From: Microlunatus flavus | GTDB lineage: Bacteria; Actinomycetota; Actinomycetes; Propionibacteriales; Propionibacteriaceae | Direction: 5' to 3' | Length of the DNA: 64,000 nucleotides | Assembly: GCF_900110855.1 (NCBI RefSeq) | Contig: NZ_FOFA01000003.1 | Span: 558,001 to 622,000, forward strand | Shown here: in pieces, positions 39,142-48,118 of the stretch | Layout: each line of letters starts with the position of its first letter | Position numbering within the stretch: the first letter of the stretch is position 1 | Made by a program: the position numbers and the translations under genes | The notes under the pieces: generated by a model | What the model was told of the DNA's origin: nothing | What the model saw: the letters and a program-made list of their open reading frames with translations, nothing else | The model's database searches: none

Positions 39142-39147
39142 GCGGCC

Positions 39148-39765
39148 ATGGCGGCCAACCACCCGAAGAGCTGGGACGACAAGTACACCGACCCCGACCT
39201 GCGCGCGCGGCTCAAGGACGAGGTCCAGGCCGGCGACAAGGGTGGCAAGCCCGGGCAGTGGAGCGCGCGCAAGGCGCAGCTGCTCAAGGCCGCGTACGAG
39301 CGTGAGGGCGGCGGCTACCTCGGCGAGAAGGACGAGACCCAGCAGCACCTGTCGCAGTGGTCGAAGGAGGACTGGCAGACCTCCGACGGCAGCGGTGACG
39401 CCCGGACCGGCTCGCCCGACGAGAAGGGCGGGGCGTCGAAGCGCTACCTGCCCAAGGAGGCCTGGGACGAGCTGAGCGACGCGGAGAAGAAGGCGACGAA
39501 CGCTCGCAAGGCGGAGGGCAGCGCCCACGGCGAGCAGTTCGTGCCCAACACCGACGCGGCCGAGCGGGCCGGGCGGCACGCGCGCGAGCACGACGACCCC
39601 GGGATCGAGGGTTTCGCCGACCTCGACGCCAAGGAGGCGGTCAAGGCCGTCGGCCACGTCGACGACGCCGCCACCCTCGACCGGGTGGAGGCGTACGAGC
39701 GCGCGCACGCGGCTCGCAAGACGGTCCTCGAGCGCGTGGCACGCGTCCGCGACCGGTTGGGGTGA
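39148..39765 (+). CDS. DUF5872-like hydrophilic protein of unknown function
   Basis: A 205-residue, very charged, Lys/Asp/Glu-rich protein without signal or membrane segment. The N-terminal half has KAQLLKAAYEREGGGY and QWSKEDWQTSDG, then RYLPKEAWDELSDAEKKAT and the GEQFVPNT signature that I associate with DUF5872-type proteins. A short helical C-terminal part (ARKTVLERVARVRDRL) follows. The function is unknown; similar proteins occur widely, including in large viruses. Composition suggests stress or desiccation proteins, which is speculation. Probably transcribed from its own leaderless promoter. Confidence 0.72.
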   Translation: MAANHPKSWDDKYTDPDLRARLKDEVQAGDKGGKPGQWSARKAQLLKAAYEREGGGYLGEKDETQQHLSQWSKEDWQTSDGSGDARTGSPDEKGGASKRYLPKEAWDELSDAEKKATNARKAEGSAHGEQFVPNTDAAERAGRHAREHDDPGIEGFADLDAKEAVKAVGHVDDAATLDRVEAYERAHAARKTVLERVARVRDRLG

Positions 39766-39846
39766 GCAGGTACGTTCTCCAACCCGGGAATTTCGACATC
39801 GAAGCCTTCGTTGCGAAACCTCGGGTACGAGGACGAGGAGCAGGAC

Positions 39847-41109
39847 GTGCAGGACGTGGGACGGGGCAGCCGGTGGGTCATCGGCGCCTCGACGGTGGCG
39901 ATGCTCGGCTGGGGCACGGTGCTGCCGTACCAGTACGCGTACGCCGCGGAGACGCGCGGCTGGGGCGGGGCGGTGGCGGCGATCGGCGCCAGCCTGTTCT
40001 CCGTCGCCGCGCTGGTGGCCGGCCCGGTCGGCGGCCGCCTGGCTGACCGCTTCGCGCCGGCGCTGGTCGCCGTCGTCGCCAAGCTCGCCGCCGCGCTGGC
40101 GGTCGGCTCGCTGGTGCTGGCCGACACCCCGACCGCGTACGTCCTCGGCATGACCGCCTTCGGCTTCGCCATGGCCGCGGCCGGACCGGCGCAGTCGGTC
40201 CTGCTGCTCGGTGCGAGCGAGGGCGCTGACCGGCGCACCATGTTCGCCTGGCTCGCCGCCGGGCAGGCGCTCGGCATGGGCGTCGGCGCCTTCGTCGCCG
40301 GCTACCTCGTCGACCTCGCCGCCCCGGACGGCCTGGACGTCGGGTTCGTCGCCGCAGCCGTCGGCTACCTGGTCTCCGCCGGGATGATGGCTGTCCTGCC
40401 GCGCGAGCGGACGCAGGCGGCGGGTTCCGCCGGGCTCGCTCGCGGGCGCGGCGAGGCGGGTGCAGCGATGCGCCTGGTGCTGCGCGCCCCGGCCCTGCGC
40501 TGGACCGCGGTGCTCACCGTCGCCCTCGCGCTGGCCTTCTACGCCCAGTTCGACACGGGCCTGCCCGCGTACGCGCTCACCGTCCTCGACGTCCCCGCCC
40601 GGACCGTCGGGCTCGCCGCCGCGGTGAACTGCTTCGTGCTGATCGCCCTGCAGCTCGCGGTCGTGCGCTGGACGGCTCACCGCCCGGCCGCGCCGCTGCT
40701 CATGGCCGTCGGCGCGATCTGGCTGGCCTGCTGGGTCGCCCTCGGCGTCGTGGCGTCGTTCCCGGCGCTCGCCGCCGTCGTGCTCGTCGGGACGTTCGGC
40801 GTCTTCGCCCTCGGCGAGACGATGTACGGCCCGGTGCTCAACCCGCTCGTCGCGAGCCTCGCCCCGCAGGGTCACCTCGGCGCCACGCTCGGGCTGTTCA
40901 CGGGGCTGCAGACCGGCGTCTCCGCGCTCGGGCCGCTCGTCGCCGGGCTCGCCCTCAGCGGCGGCCACGGCGAGGGGTTCGTCGGGCTGCACGTGCTCAT
41001 CAGCGCCGTGGCGATCGGCGCCGCCTGGCAGGTGCACCGCCACCTCGCCGCGCAGCGCGTCCCCGCTGCCGTCGAGGAGCAGGCGGACGAGTCGCTGCAG
41101 CGCGCCTAG
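39847..41109 (+). CDS. MFS transporter
   Basis: 420 residues, about 12 membrane helices, with the MFS loop GRLADRFAP between helices 2 and 3. The central loop carries an Ala/Gly/Arg insert (QAAGSAGLARGRGEAG, near 200-215). The substrate is unknown; a drug or metabolite exporter is likely by general similarity. I chose the GTG at 39847 because GAGGAG precedes it at six bases; a TTG at 39811 would add 12 residues without a ribosome site. It overlaps the convergent HhH-GPD gene by four bases. Confidence 0.85.
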   Translation: MQDVGRGSRWVIGASTVAMLGWGTVLPYQYAYAAETRGWGGAVAAIGASLFSVAALVAGPVGGRLADRFAPALVAVVAKLAAALAVGSLVLADTPTAYVLGMTAFGFAMAAAGPAQSVLLLGASEGADRRTMFAWLAAGQALGMGVGAFVAGYLVDLAAPDGLDVGFVAAAVGYLVSAGMMAVLPRERTQAAGSAGLARGRGEAGAAMRLVLRAPALRWTAVLTVALALAFYAQFDTGLPAYALTVLDVPARTVGLAAAVNCFVLIALQLAVVRWTAHRPAAPLLMAVGAIWLACWVALGVVASFPALAAVVLVGTFGVFALGETMYGPVLNPLVASLAPQGHLGATLGLFTGLQTGVSALGPLVAGLALSGGHGEGFVGLHVLISAVAIGAAWQVHRHLAAQRVPAAVEEQADESLQRA

Positions 41110-41705
41110 CCCGCCTTCGCCGCGGCCTTCGCCTGCTTCTTGAAGGCCCGGACCTTCTGCAGCGACTCCGCGTCCACCACGTCGGCCACCGAGCGGAACT
41201 CGCCCTCGTTCCCGTACGGCCCGGCAGCCTCGCGCCAGCCGTCGGGCCGGACGCCCCAGCGCTTGCCGAGCAGCGCGACCATGATCGACGCCTTCTGGTC
41301 GGCGAACCCCGGCAGCCCCGCGACGGCCCGCTTGAGCGCGGCTCCGTCGGGCGCCGAGGACCACAGGTTCACGGCGTCGCCGTCGAACTCCTCGACGAGC
41401 CGGCGGGCGACCTCGTGCACCCGCTTGCCCATCGAGCCCGGGAAGCGGTGCACGGCCGGCTTCTCGGCGCAGACCGCGACGAAGTCGTCCACGTCGAGCG
41501 CGGCGATCGCCGGCACGTCGAACGTCCCGCCCATCCGGGTGGCGATGACGTACGGCCCGCTGAACGCCTTCTCCATCGGCACCTGCTGGTCGAGCGTCAT
41601 CCCGACGAGCAGCGCGTTGCCGCTGGTGCTCAGCAGGTGGTCGGCCTCCGGGTCCCCGGTGATCCACAGCTCCTGCGGCGCCCGCCGCCCGTCGCCCTCG
41701 CTCAT
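41106..41705 (-). CDS. HhH-GPD-type base-excision repair protein
   Basis: A 199-residue, small HhH-GPD superfamily protein with LLVGMTLDQQVPMEKAFSGPY near the N-terminus and the hairpin LPGFADQKASIM near 140, ending in a Lys/Ala tail. Actinobacterial relatives are called HhH-GPD base-excision proteins, but a catalytic Asp and the FeS cluster Cys residues of MutY/Nth are not evident, so activity is uncertain. The message may be leaderless: CAGGAT lies six bases before the ATG. Convergent with the MFS gene. Confidence 0.8.
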   Translation of the reverse strand: MSEGDGRRAPQELWITGDPEADHLLSTSGNALLVGMTLDQQVPMEKAFSGPYVIATRMGGTFDVPAIAALDVDDFVAVCAEKPAVHRFPGSMGKRVHEVARRLVEEFDGDAVNLWSSAPDGAALKRAVAGLPGFADQKASIMVALLGKRWGVRPDGWREAAGPYGNEGEFRSVADVVDAESLQKVRAFKKQAKAAAKAG

Positions 41706-41766
41706 GGGGTCATCCTGCCGTGGTCACGCAGGGCGAGGACCGGTGCGGTGGGGTAGACAACCACCC

Positions 41767-42711
41767 GTGACCCGCGTACGCCCCTCGAGCTCAGCCCTGG
41801 CCGCCGTCGCGCTGGTGGTGACGTGGAGCTCGGGCTTCGTGGGCGCCGAGCTCGGGGTCCGTGCCGGCGGGACGCCGCTGGCCCTGCTCGGGTGGCGGTT
41901 CGTGCTCCTGGCCGCCGCGCTGCTGGTCGTCGCCCTCGTCAAGCGGGTGTCGCTGCGCGGCTGGCGGGCGTGGGCCCGGCAGGGCCTGCTCGCGGTCCTG
42001 TGCCAGGTGGCCTACCTGTTCCTGGTCTTCGAGGGCGTCTCGCGCGGGGTGCACGGCGGGACCGCCGCGCTCATCGCGGCGCTGCAGCCCCTGCTCGTCG
42101 CGACCGTGGCCGGACGGTTCCTCGGAGAACGTTCGACGATCACCACCTGGATCGGCATGGTGATCGGGCTGGCGGGCGTCGTCGTCGTGGTCAGCGGCGA
42201 CATCGCGGCCGCCTCCGCCCCCGGCCTGGCGTACCTCTTCCCCACCGCCGGGATGCTCTGCCTCGCCGCGGGGACCGTCCTCACCCGGCGGCTGCGACCC
42301 CCGGAGACGCTGCTGCAGAGTGTGACCATGCAGGCCGTCGTCACCGCGGTCGCCCTCATGGCCGCAGCCGCCGTGGCCGGCCAGGCGCGACCGCCGCGGG
42401 ACGGCGGCTTCTGGTTCGCGGTGGTCTGGCTGATCGTGCTGACGAGCCTCGGCGGCTACGGGCTGTACGTCTACCTGACCCGCACCCGCGGCGCGACGGC
42501 GGTGAGCACGCTGCTCTACCTGACGCCGCCCACGACGATGCTGTGGGTCTTCGTGATGTTCGGCGAGCCGGTGACCCTGCTCGGGCTCGTCGGCCTGGCG
42601 ATCAGCGCGGTGGGCGTCCTGCTGGCCCTGAGCCGGTTGGGCGGTGCCAGTTCAGCAGTCGCGCCCGTTGTCCTTGAAGGTCGTCCGGTCGTCGAGCGTC
42701 CAGCGCCCTGA
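41767..42711 (+). CDS. EamA/DMT-superfamily transporter
   Basis: 314 residues with ten predicted helices in two EamA repeats: TWSSGFVGAELGVRAGGTPL in the first, and LIVLTSLGGYGLYVYLTRTR with PTTMLWVFVMFGEP in the second. Probably exports a small metabolite or amino acid; the substrate is unknown. The GTG follows a TAGACA sequence by seven bases, so it too may be leaderless. The last 60 bases overlap the 3' end of the convergent trypsin-like gene. Confidence 0.87.
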   Translation: MTRVRPSSSALAAVALVVTWSSGFVGAELGVRAGGTPLALLGWRFVLLAAALLVVALVKRVSLRGWRAWARQGLLAVLCQVAYLFLVFEGVSRGVHGGTAALIAALQPLLVATVAGRFLGERSTITTWIGMVIGLAGVVVVVSGDIAAASAPGLAYLFPTAGMLCLAAGTVLTRRLRPPETLLQSVTMQAVVTAVALMAAAAVAGQARPPRDGGFWFAVVWLIVLTSLGGYGLYVYLTRTRGATAVSTLLYLTPPTTMLWVFVMFGEPVTLLGLVGLAISAVGVLLALSRLGGASSAVAPVVLEGRPVVERPAP

Positions 42712-43836
42712 CGCCACCCGCATCTGCACGCGGTAGTGGAACGCCGTGCAGTCGCCGCCCTTCGCCGGCTGCAGCCGGCGGAACGTCACCTCCGCGGTGT
42801 CGGTCACCTCGTCGACCTGGCTGACCTTCAGCACCCGGATGCGCGAGTAGTGCACGTCCAGCCGGTCGTCGCGAAAGTCGTCGAACGATCCGAGGTGCTT
42901 GCGCAGGCGCCCGCTGAGCATGTCGTAGCCGGCGTAGTAGTGGCTCAGGCTCTCGTCGGGGTCGGCGTCGCGGGCCTTCACGGCCGCGTTGGTGTTGTCG
43001 TAGTACTGACCGATCGCGTACGCGATGCCCGGCCCGTCGGCGCTGCCGCTGCGGTCGTCCACGGTGCTCGCCTTCTGCCGGCACCGGGTCGGGTCGACCT
43101 CGGAGGGTGAGGCGGCCCAGGCCGCCACCAGCGGTCGGGCCGTCCGGCTCGAGACCGCGAAGCTGAGGTCCGCACCGCTGTCGTCCTGGCCCTCGGTGAG
43201 GCCGACGACCGCGCCGTGCAGGTCGAGCAGCGGCCCGCCGCTGGTGCCGGGGCTGGCGTCCGCGTCGAACTGCACGAGGTCGAGGAGCCGGCGGCCCTCG
43301 ACGTCGACCGACTGGTGGAGGCGGCTCACCGTGCCGCTCGTCGGCGTCTGCGGCCGCCCGCCGGGGTAGCCGACCGCGACGATGTCGTCCCCCGGCTGGG
43401 GCTCGTGCTCGGCGAAGGTCAGCGGGTCGCCGGTGCCCACGTCGCGCTTCGTCCTGATGAGCGCCACGTCGCGCTCGTGGTCGATGCCGATCACGGTGCC
43501 GAGCGAGCCGCTGCGCATCCCCCGCACGGACACGGTCTGAGCCCCCGCGACGACGTTCGCGGCGGTCACCACCAACCGCCGTCCGACGACGAACCCGCTG
43601 CCGGTCTCGTCACCCGTGCACGTCGTCGCCTCGACGCGGAACGTCCGGTCGCGGCCGAGCGCGATCGTCTGCTGGCGGGTCAGCCCGGGCGCGGCCGTCG
43701 AACCACCGGCGGGCGCGGGCGGCGCCGGCTCCTCGACCTGGGCGGGGCTGCATCCCGTCAGGAGGAGGAGCGGCACCACCACGGCGCCGGCGGTGGCGAG
43801 GAGCAGTGCGCGCGGACGAGTCGATGGGCGTGGCAC
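42652..43836 (-). CDS. Trypsin-like serine protease lipoprotein with the catalytic His replaced by Asn
   Basis: 394 residues. An N-terminal lipoprotein signal ends in LLLLTGCSP. The trypsin-like domain (about 60-250) has GSGFVVGRRLVVTAANVV, where the usual TAAH catalytic His is Asn (near residue 94; codon AAC at 43555-43557). The Asp of HERDVALIRT and the Ser of SPGTSGGPLLD are kept. A C-terminal region (about 275-394) resembles a small NTF2/SnoaL-like or protein-kinase-associated extracellular module, with YAIGQYYDNTN and RWTLDDRTTFKDN. It is probably a surface-anchored pseudoprotease or a protease with changed chemistry. The GTG at 43836 is the best start but has no strong ribosome site. 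Confidence 0.8.
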   Translation of the reverse strand: MPRPSTRPRALLLATAGAVVVPLLLLTGCSPAQVEEPAPPAPAGGSTAAPGLTRQQTIALGRDRTFRVEATTCTGDETGSGFVVGRRLVVTAANVVAGAQTVSVRGMRSGSLGTVIGIDHERDVALIRTKRDVGTGDPLTFAEHEPQPGDDIVAVGYPGGRPQTPTSGTVSRLHQSVDVEGRRLLDLVQFDADASPGTSGGPLLDLHGAVVGLTEGQDDSGADLSFAVSSRTARPLVAAWAASPSEVDPTRCRQKASTVDDRSGSADGPGIAYAIGQYYDNTNAAVKARDADPDESLSHYYAGYDMLSGRLRKHLGSFDDFRDDRLDVHYSRIRVLKVSQVDEVTDTAEVTFRRLQPAKGGDCTAFHYRVQMRVASGRWTLDDRTTFKDNGRDC

Positions 43837-43960
43837 ACGAGGCCCATCGGTACGGTCGCGGCCCTCGTTACGGCAGGAGCCCGCCCGTACGCCTGCGGTG
43901 GGTGGTCCGGCGCGTGGTCCGACGCGGTGCGGGCCGCGCGGCCGGGGTAAGCAACTCCTC

Positions 43961-45157
43961 GTGCCGTCCTCCACGCCCGCCTCCGACGTCGCCGGACCGA
44001 CCACCGCCGGTCCCGCCCTCGACCTGCCCGCCGAACCGGCCGGGCTCGTCCCGGACGTCCGTCGGATCGCGGTGCTGCGGGCGAACGGCCTGGGCGACTA
44101 CGTCGTCTCCGAACCCGCCCTCGACGCCCTGCACCGGGCCTATCCGCAGGCGGAGATCACCCTGCTCGGCGCGGCCCACCACGCCGCCCTCCTGGACGGG
44201 CGACCCGGGCCGGTCGACCGGGTGGTGCCGATCCCCCTCGTGAACGGGGTGCGGGTCAAGTCGGACGTGCCCGACGCCGGCCCCGAGGAGGTCGAGGCCT
44301 GGTGCGCCGAGCAGCGCGCGTACGGCTACGACCTGTCGGTCCAGTTGCACGGCGGCGGGGGCAACTCCAACCCGTTGCTGCTGCGCCTGGGTGCGCGCGT
44401 CAGCGTCGGCGCGGCGACGCCGGAGGCGCCGAAACCGGACCGCTGGGTCCCGTACACGAGCTTTCAGCACGACACCGTCCGCTGGCTCGAGGTCGTCGCG
44501 GCTGCCGGGGCGTGGGGGACGCGCCTGGAACCCCGGCTGGCCGTCACCTCGGCCGACCTCGCCTCCTCGGAGTCGGTCGTGGCCCCCGACGACCGGCCGC
44601 TCGTCGTCGTGCACCCGGGGGCGACCGACGCACGGCGCTGCTACCCCGAGGAGCGGCTCGGCCGCGTCGCCCGCGCGCTCTCCGACGAGGGCGCCCGGGT
44701 CGTCGTGGTCGGCGGGCCCGGCGAGGCCGACCGGGTGGCGCTGGTGGCCGAGGGCCACGGCGGCGACGTGGAGACCGTCGTCGGCGGGCTCGACCTGGCC
44801 GGCCTCGTGGGCCTGCTCGCCCGCGCCTCGCTGATGATCGGCAACGACTCGGGCCCACGCCACATGGCGGCCGCGGTGGGCACGCCGACCGTCGCGGTCT
44901 TCACGTACGCCAACCTCGCCGACGTCGCCCCGCTCACGCGCAGCTGGCACCGGGTGCTCGTGTCCTGGCACGGCGGCTGCCAGGTCTGCGGCATGCGCGT
45001 CCTCGACGGCTGGTGCGGCCACGGGGCGAGCGCGACGCACGACGTGCCCGAGGCCGAGCTGCTCGCGCAGACCCGCGAGCTCTGGGCGCAGGTCGTCGCC
45101 GCTGGGCGGACGGGCCGCGACCGGCGCGCCAAGGGCAGTCAACGCGGCGTCGCCTGA
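43961..45157 (+). CDS. Glycosyltransferase family 9 (heptosyltransferase-like)
   Basis: A 398-residue, GT-B, GT9 family protein. The N-terminal VLRANGLGDYVVSEPALDAL is the family start; the C-terminal domain has VVHPGATDARRCYPEE, then VVVGGPGEAD and MIGNDSGPRHMAAAVGTPTV. In Gram-negatives these add heptose to lipopolysaccharide; in actinobacteria they sit in wall-glycan loci and the sugar is unknown. The C-terminal CQVCGMRVLDGWCGHG is Cys-rich and may bind metal. The GTG follows TAAGCA by seven bases, so it may be leaderless. Convergent with the HNH gene, three bases apart. Confidence 0.83.
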   Translation: MPSSTPASDVAGPTTAGPALDLPAEPAGLVPDVRRIAVLRANGLGDYVVSEPALDALHRAYPQAEITLLGAAHHAALLDGRPGPVDRVVPIPLVNGVRVKSDVPDAGPEEVEAWCAEQRAYGYDLSVQLHGGGGNSNPLLLRLGARVSVGAATPEAPKPDRWVPYTSFQHDTVRWLEVVAAAGAWGTRLEPRLAVTSADLASSESVVAPDDRPLVVVHPGATDARRCYPEERLGRVARALSDEGARVVVVGGPGEADRVALVAEGHGGDVETVVGGLDLAGLVGLLARASLMIGNDSGPRHMAAAVGTPTVAVFTYANLADVAPLTRSWHRVLVSWHGGCQVCGMRVLDGWCGHGASATHDVPEAELLAQTRELWAQVVAAGRTGRDRRAKGSQRGVA

Positions 45158-45160
45158 GGC

Positions 45161-46615
45161 TCAGGCGGCCAGGACGGCCGCCTGAGCGGGCCCCATCCGG
45201 AACAGCGCGTCGACGCACTCGTGGAGGTCGAAGCGCTCCCCCGTCCAGCCCGGCCGTACCCGGCGGGCGGCCGGGTGCGCGAACCCGTCGACGGCGGCGA
45301 GCGTCGCGGCGTGGGCGGCCCGCGACTGCGCCACCTCCTCGCGCAGCTGGTAGGCGAGCTGGTCGGCGTCCCACCACGTCGGCAGGCGGGTGCCCTCCGG
45401 CGTCACCACGTCGAAGCCCCGGGCACCGAGGTGGGGACGCAGCCGCAGGCCGCCCTCGTGCACGCAGGTGTGGTGGCGCCCGCAGAGCAGGACGAGGTTG
45501 TCGAGGTCCGTCCGGCCGCCAGCCGCCCACGCGACCCGGTGGTGGGCGTCGAGGTGACGCGTCTGGTGGCAGCCCGGGAACTGGCACATCCCCTGGTCAC
45601 GGATCATCAGCGCGCGGCGCTGCGCCTTCGAGACGAGCCGGCGCGTACGACCGAGGGCCAGCACCTGCCCGTGACGGTCGACGACCGCGCCGAGCAAGGT
45701 CGAGTGGCAGGCGAGTCGCCGGGCGGTCTCGGGCTCCACCCGTCCGACGCCCTCGACGTGGCAGGTCGGGTCCACGGACGTTCCCGCGGGAACGTCCTCG
45801 GCGAGCTGCTCGGCGGCGACGTGGACCACGACCAGGGTGCGATCCTCACCCGAACGGTCCTCCGGTGCGGCGTCGAGGTACAGCCGGGCCACGTCGAGGA
45901 GCGCGTCCGCGTTGCGCGGCCTGGGCGTGGTGTCCGCCTGGCTCCGCTCGGTTGAGCCCTCGGCCGCACTCGCAGCCGTGGTCTCAGGCGCGGTCTCACG
46001 CGCAGGCTCAGGCGCACGGAGTCGCTCCCGCGCTGCCTCGAGGGCGGCGACGAGCAGTGCGCCCTCTTCCGCGGGCAGCAGGCCGCGCAGCTCGACCATG
46101 CCGTCCTCGCGTGTGCGCCAGGACACCGCCCGCTTGTCCTCCTGCCGCATGCGCAGGCTCTGCGCCGCGCGGAACCCGGCCACGGTCCTCGCCAGCTGCG
46201 ACGCGGTCGCGGTCAGGGCGAGCACGCAGAGCTGGGCGTCGTCGACCTGGTCGACCACGCGCGTCAGCTCGCGCACCTTGGAGTAGGAGAGGCGACCCTC
46301 GGCGAAGGCGGCGCGCACGGTCGGCATCCGGCGCAGGGCCCGGGCGACCCGCACGTGCTCCCGTGCGACGCCCGGCGTCATCGAGCACGCCCAGCCCAGC
46401 CAGTGCGCGACCGACTTCACGTCGGTCCAGTACCGGACGGCCCCGCTCGCGTCGAACTCCCCCACCAGGTCGAGCAGCTGCGCCTCGCTCTGCGCCGCCA
46501 GCGCGGCGGCGGCGCAGATGCGGCCGGCGAGCGCGTCGGCCTCGGCCCGTTCGGCCGCCCGCTCGACCTGCTGCGGCGTCAGCCCCTCGTGACCCGTGCC
46601 CCTGACCTCGTCCAT
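45161..46615 (-). CDS. DUF222/HNH endonuclease domain protein
   Basis: 484 residues. The N-terminal DUF222 region (about 15-200) has LVGEFDASGAVRYW and GRLSYSKVRELTRV. A low-complexity linker rich in Ala, Glu and Thr (about 205-250) follows, then the C-terminal HNH nuclease: CQFPGC, then HLDAHHRVAWAAGGRTDLDN and LLCGRHH. These are often multi-copy genes in actinobacterial genomes, with suspected links to mobile elements or defence but no established role. GGGGGG precedes the ATG by eight bases. No transposase or flanking repeats are visible here. Confidence 0.88.
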   Translation of the reverse strand: MDEVRGTGHEGLTPQQVERAAERAEADALAGRICAAAALAAQSEAQLLDLVGEFDASGAVRYWTDVKSVAHWLGWACSMTPGVAREHVRVARALRRMPTVRAAFAEGRLSYSKVRELTRVVDQVDDAQLCVLALTATASQLARTVAGFRAAQSLRMRQEDKRAVSWRTREDGMVELRGLLPAEEGALLVAALEAARERLRAPEPARETAPETTAASAAEGSTERSQADTTPRPRNADALLDVARLYLDAAPEDRSGEDRTLVVVHVAAEQLAEDVPAGTSVDPTCHVEGVGRVEPETARRLACHSTLLGAVVDRHGQVLALGRTRRLVSKAQRRALMIRDQGMCQFPGCHQTRHLDAHHRVAWAAGGRTDLDNLVLLCGRHHTCVHEGGLRLRPHLGARGFDVVTPEGTRLPTWWDADQLAYQLREEVAQSRAAHAATLAAVDGFAHPAARRVRPGWTGERFDLHECVDALFRMGPAQAAVLAA

Positions 46616-46708
46616 CGTCGAGCCCCCCACTCGTCGGTCCTGCACCTGGGCAGGACGCTACGGACGGGGTCTGACAGTTCCGACGAGGTCGCGGAGCCCG
46701 CGACCGTT

Positions 46709-46733
46709 GAAAAGGCGTTCCCGCGGGAACGCC
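46709..46733 (-). terminator. Rho-independent terminator of the MFS gene
   Basis: On the minus strand GGCGTTCCC and GGGAACGCC flank a two-base centre as a perfect palindrome, followed by TTTTC. It begins ten bases past the MFS stop codon. Confidence 0.85.
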
Positions 46734-46742
46734 TCGAGCGCC

Positions 46743-48032
46743 TCAGCGGGAGCTGGGCTGCAGCACCCCGGAGCTCTCCTGCGAGCCGAACCGTACGCCG
46801 CGGTTCTCGGGGCCGAGGGCGGTGAGGACGGCGACGGCGACCAGCACCGGGACGATCGTGACCGCCAGGGCGAAGGGGTAGCCGTGGGTGGAGGCGACGG
46901 CCTCCTGGATCGGCAGGTTGAAGGCGGCGAGGCAGTTGCCGAGCTGGTAGGTGACGCCGGGGTAGAAGCCGCGGATCTCGTCGGGCGACAGCTCGGTGAG
47001 GTGCGCGGGGATGACGCCCCAGGCGCCCTGCACGAAGAGCTGCATGACGAACGAGCCGAGCGCGAGCATGCCCGCGGTGTGCGAGTAGGCGAAGATCGGG
47101 ATCACGGGCAGGCCGAGGACCGCGCAGAAGACGATGATCCGGCGGCGGCCGAAGCGTTCGGAGAGGCCGCCGAAGACGAGCCCGCCGACGATCGCGCCGA
47201 TGTTGTAGACGATCGCGATGATCAGCGCGGTGTCGGCGGAGAGCCCGGCGCCGCCGTTGTCGGTGGCCTTGAGGAACGTCGGGTAGACGTCCTGGGTGCC
47301 GTGGCTCATCCAGTTGAAGGCGGTCATCAGCAGGATCAGGAAGACGAACCGCCGCACGACCGTCGGGTTGGTGAACACCTTCACGGCGGACACCTGCGTG
47401 GAGGTCTTGCGCTCCTTGGCGGCCTCCCAGACCTCGGACTCCTTGACGCGGCTGCGCACGATGAGGCTGATCAGCGCGGGCAGGACCGAGAAGGCGAACA
47501 GGTAGCGCCAGCCCAGCCCGAACGCCTGGTGCAGCACCAGGTAGACCGCCGCCGCGAGCAGGTAGCCGGTCGAGTAGCCCTCCTGCAGCAGCCCGGAGAA
47601 GAAGCCGCGGCGCTGCGCGGGGATCTTCTCCATCGCCAGCGCCGCCCCCAGCCCCCACTCGCCGCCCATGCCGATGCCGTACAGCAGGCGCAGCACGAGC
47701 AGGACGGTGAAGTTCGGGGCGAAGGCGCACGCGAAGCCGACCGCGCTGTAGAAGCAGACGTCGACGATCAGCGGGATGCGCCGGCCCACGCGGTCGGCCC
47801 ACAGGCCGAAGACCAGGGCACCGACCGGGCGCATCAGCAGCGTGACCGTGGTCAGGAACGCCATCCGCGTCAGCGAGACGCCGAACTCCTTCGCGATGTC
47901 GGCGTAGACGAGGACCACGATGAAGTAGTCGAAGGCGTCCATCGTCCAGCCGAGGAAGGCGGCGAGGAACGCGCTGCGCTGGTCACCGGTCAGGGGTACG
48001 CGGCCGGGCCGGCTGGTGGTGGACGCGCTCAC
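46743..48032 (-). CDS. MFS transporter of the metabolite:H+ symporter type
   Basis: 429 residues, 12 helices. [13 protein letters not shown] near residue 30, [13 protein letters not shown] in the 2-3 loop and [18 protein letters not shown] near 115-135 are typical of carboxylate/sialate/aromatic acid symporters (NanT/Jen1-like). Probably imports a carboxylate; the exact substrate is unknown. The GTG start has GGAAGGAG eight bases upstream. It is monocistronic with a clear terminator, and no catabolic genes flank it. Confidence 0.88.
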   Translation of the reverse strand: MSASTTSRPGRVPLTGDQRSAFLAAFLGWTMDAFDYFIVVLVYADIAKEFGVSLTRMAFLTTVTLLMRPVGALVFGLWADRVGRRIPLIVDVCFYSAVGFACAFAPNFTVLLVLRLLYGIGMGGEWGLGAALAMEKIPAQRRGFFSGLLQEGYSTGYLLAAAVYLVLHQAFGLGWRYLFAFSVLPALISLIVRSRVKESEVWEAAKERKTSTQVSAVKVFTNPTVVRRFVFLILLMTAFNWMSHGTQDVYPTFLKATDNGGAGLSADTALIIAIVYNIGAIVGGLVFGGLSERFGRRRIIVFCAVLGLPVIPIFAYSHTAGMLALGSFVMQLFVQGAWGVIPAHLTELSPDEIRGFYPGVTYQLGNCLAAFNLPIQEAVASTHGYPFALAVTIVPVLVAVAVLTALGPENRGVRFGSQESSGVLQPSSR

Positions 48033-48118
48033 GGGGTCGCTCCTTCCTCGGACCCGGTACCGCTCCCGGGTCCGAGCAGGAACTTACGCCGCCTATGCGG
48101 GTGGGCGCCGCCGGGGCC

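Noticed and set aside
40420-40460. Second copy of the hairpin element in the MFS gene central loop
   Set aside because: GTTCCGCCGGGCTCGCTCGCGGG resembles part of the helicase insert but lacks the closing GGAAC arm and the G/C hairpin; a loop insert of ordinary high-GC sequence is as likely.
45161-46615. HNH protein as part of a mobile element or defence island
   Set aside because: No transposase, integrase, restriction gene or direct repeats flank it; DUF222/HNH genes are common single genes in actinobacteria.
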